From Desulfobacteraceae bacterium UBA5616 (GTDB lineage Bacteria > Desulfobacterota > Desulfobacteria > Desulfobacterales > UBA5616), in NCBI GenBank assembly GCA_002423615.1, contig DIKO01000064.1, positions 1-5,258 of the forward strand: a DNA stretch of 5,258 nucleotides, written 5' to 3'. The stretch's first letter is position 1; every line of letters starts with the position of its first letter. Position numbers and translations under genes: made by a program. Of the stretch, positions 5,175 to 5,258 are shown piece by piece. The notes beneath the pieces were generated by a model that saw only the letters and a list, made by a program, of their open reading frames with translations, had not been told where the DNA came from and did no database searches.

Positions 5175-5258
5175 ATGATTGCTTTCGATTTTGAATGTTC
5201 CAATGGCCATCATTTTGAAGGCTGGTTCGATGATGCCCGGGCATATGAAGAACAACGG
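5175..5258 (+). CDS. DUF1178 family protein, N-terminal part (runs off window)
   Basis: The first 28 codons are present; the rest lies beyond the window edge. The N terminus MIAFDFECSNGHHFEGWF is the hallmark of the DUF1178 family, whose members begin with a pattern like MIxxxLxCxxGHxFExWF followed by an acidic or aromatic segment and Gln. The CxxGH element looks like half of a metal-binding ribbon; that is inference. No function is established for the family as far as I know. A stop at 5163-5165 in the same frame leaves ATG 5175 as the only ATG start, and it coincides with the family N terminus. No usable Shine-Dalgarno precedes it: the nearest AGGA is 19 nt away. It is divergent from the SH3 gene. 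Confidence 0.82.
   Translation, partial: MIAFDFECSNGHHFEGWFDDARAYEEQR

Noticed and set aside
1..5258. CRISPR array, insertion sequence, tRNA or rRNA
   Set aside because: Reading both strands showed no regularly spaced direct repeats, transposase-like product with terminal repeats, or recognisable RNA gene.

Overview
The window is a compact stretch of bacterial chromosome with about half G+C by eye. It holds five complete genes and the start of a sixth, all housekeeping or conserved-family genes. The combination of a YgiM-type SH3/coiled-coil membrane protein, a DUF1178 protein, a QueD of the CxxxHGH type, and an apparent RpoH-type promoter before a stand-alone dnaJ points to a proteobacterium-like organism. 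A Desulfobacterota (former Deltaproteobacteria) lineage is my best guess. That is an inference from gene style, and no rRNA or other marker is present to prove it.

Layout: positions 1-352 carry no gene I can name, only a strong hairpin with a T run (172-229) and a short possible leader ORF just before pyrE. pyrE (353-916, +) follows and meets queD tail to tail with 5 bp between stop codons. On the minus strand, reading right to left, come an SH3-domain/coiled-coil membrane protein (4972-4316), nadB (4275-2641), dnaJ (2429-1314) and queD (1299-922). The gaps are 40, 211 and 14 bp. No intrinsic terminator was found between nadB and dnaJ or after queD, so all four could share readthrough transcription. 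The 211-bp gap contains promoter-like sequences that would drive dnaJ-queD separately. At the right edge a DUF1178-family gene starts on the plus strand at 5175 and runs off the window, divergent from the SH3 gene across about 200 bp.

Functionally the genes are diverse: pyrimidine synthesis (PyrE), the de novo NAD pathway (NadB), tRNA queuosine/7-deazapurine synthesis (QueD), protein folding (DnaJ) and an envelope-associated protein of unknown role. No shared pathway ties them together, and nadA, nadC, queC, queE, dnaK and grpE are absent from the window. I see no mobile element, CRISPR array, tRNA, rRNA or defence system.

The points most worth checking are regulatory. They are a probable sigma-32 heat-shock promoter for dnaJ-queD whose -35 box is also one arm of an inverted repeat, a 37-bp interrupted palindrome before the SH3 gene, a hairpin spanning that gene's stop codon, a possibly leaderless DUF1178 gene, and a possible translationally coupled leader ORF before pyrE. 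No clearly novel system was found.
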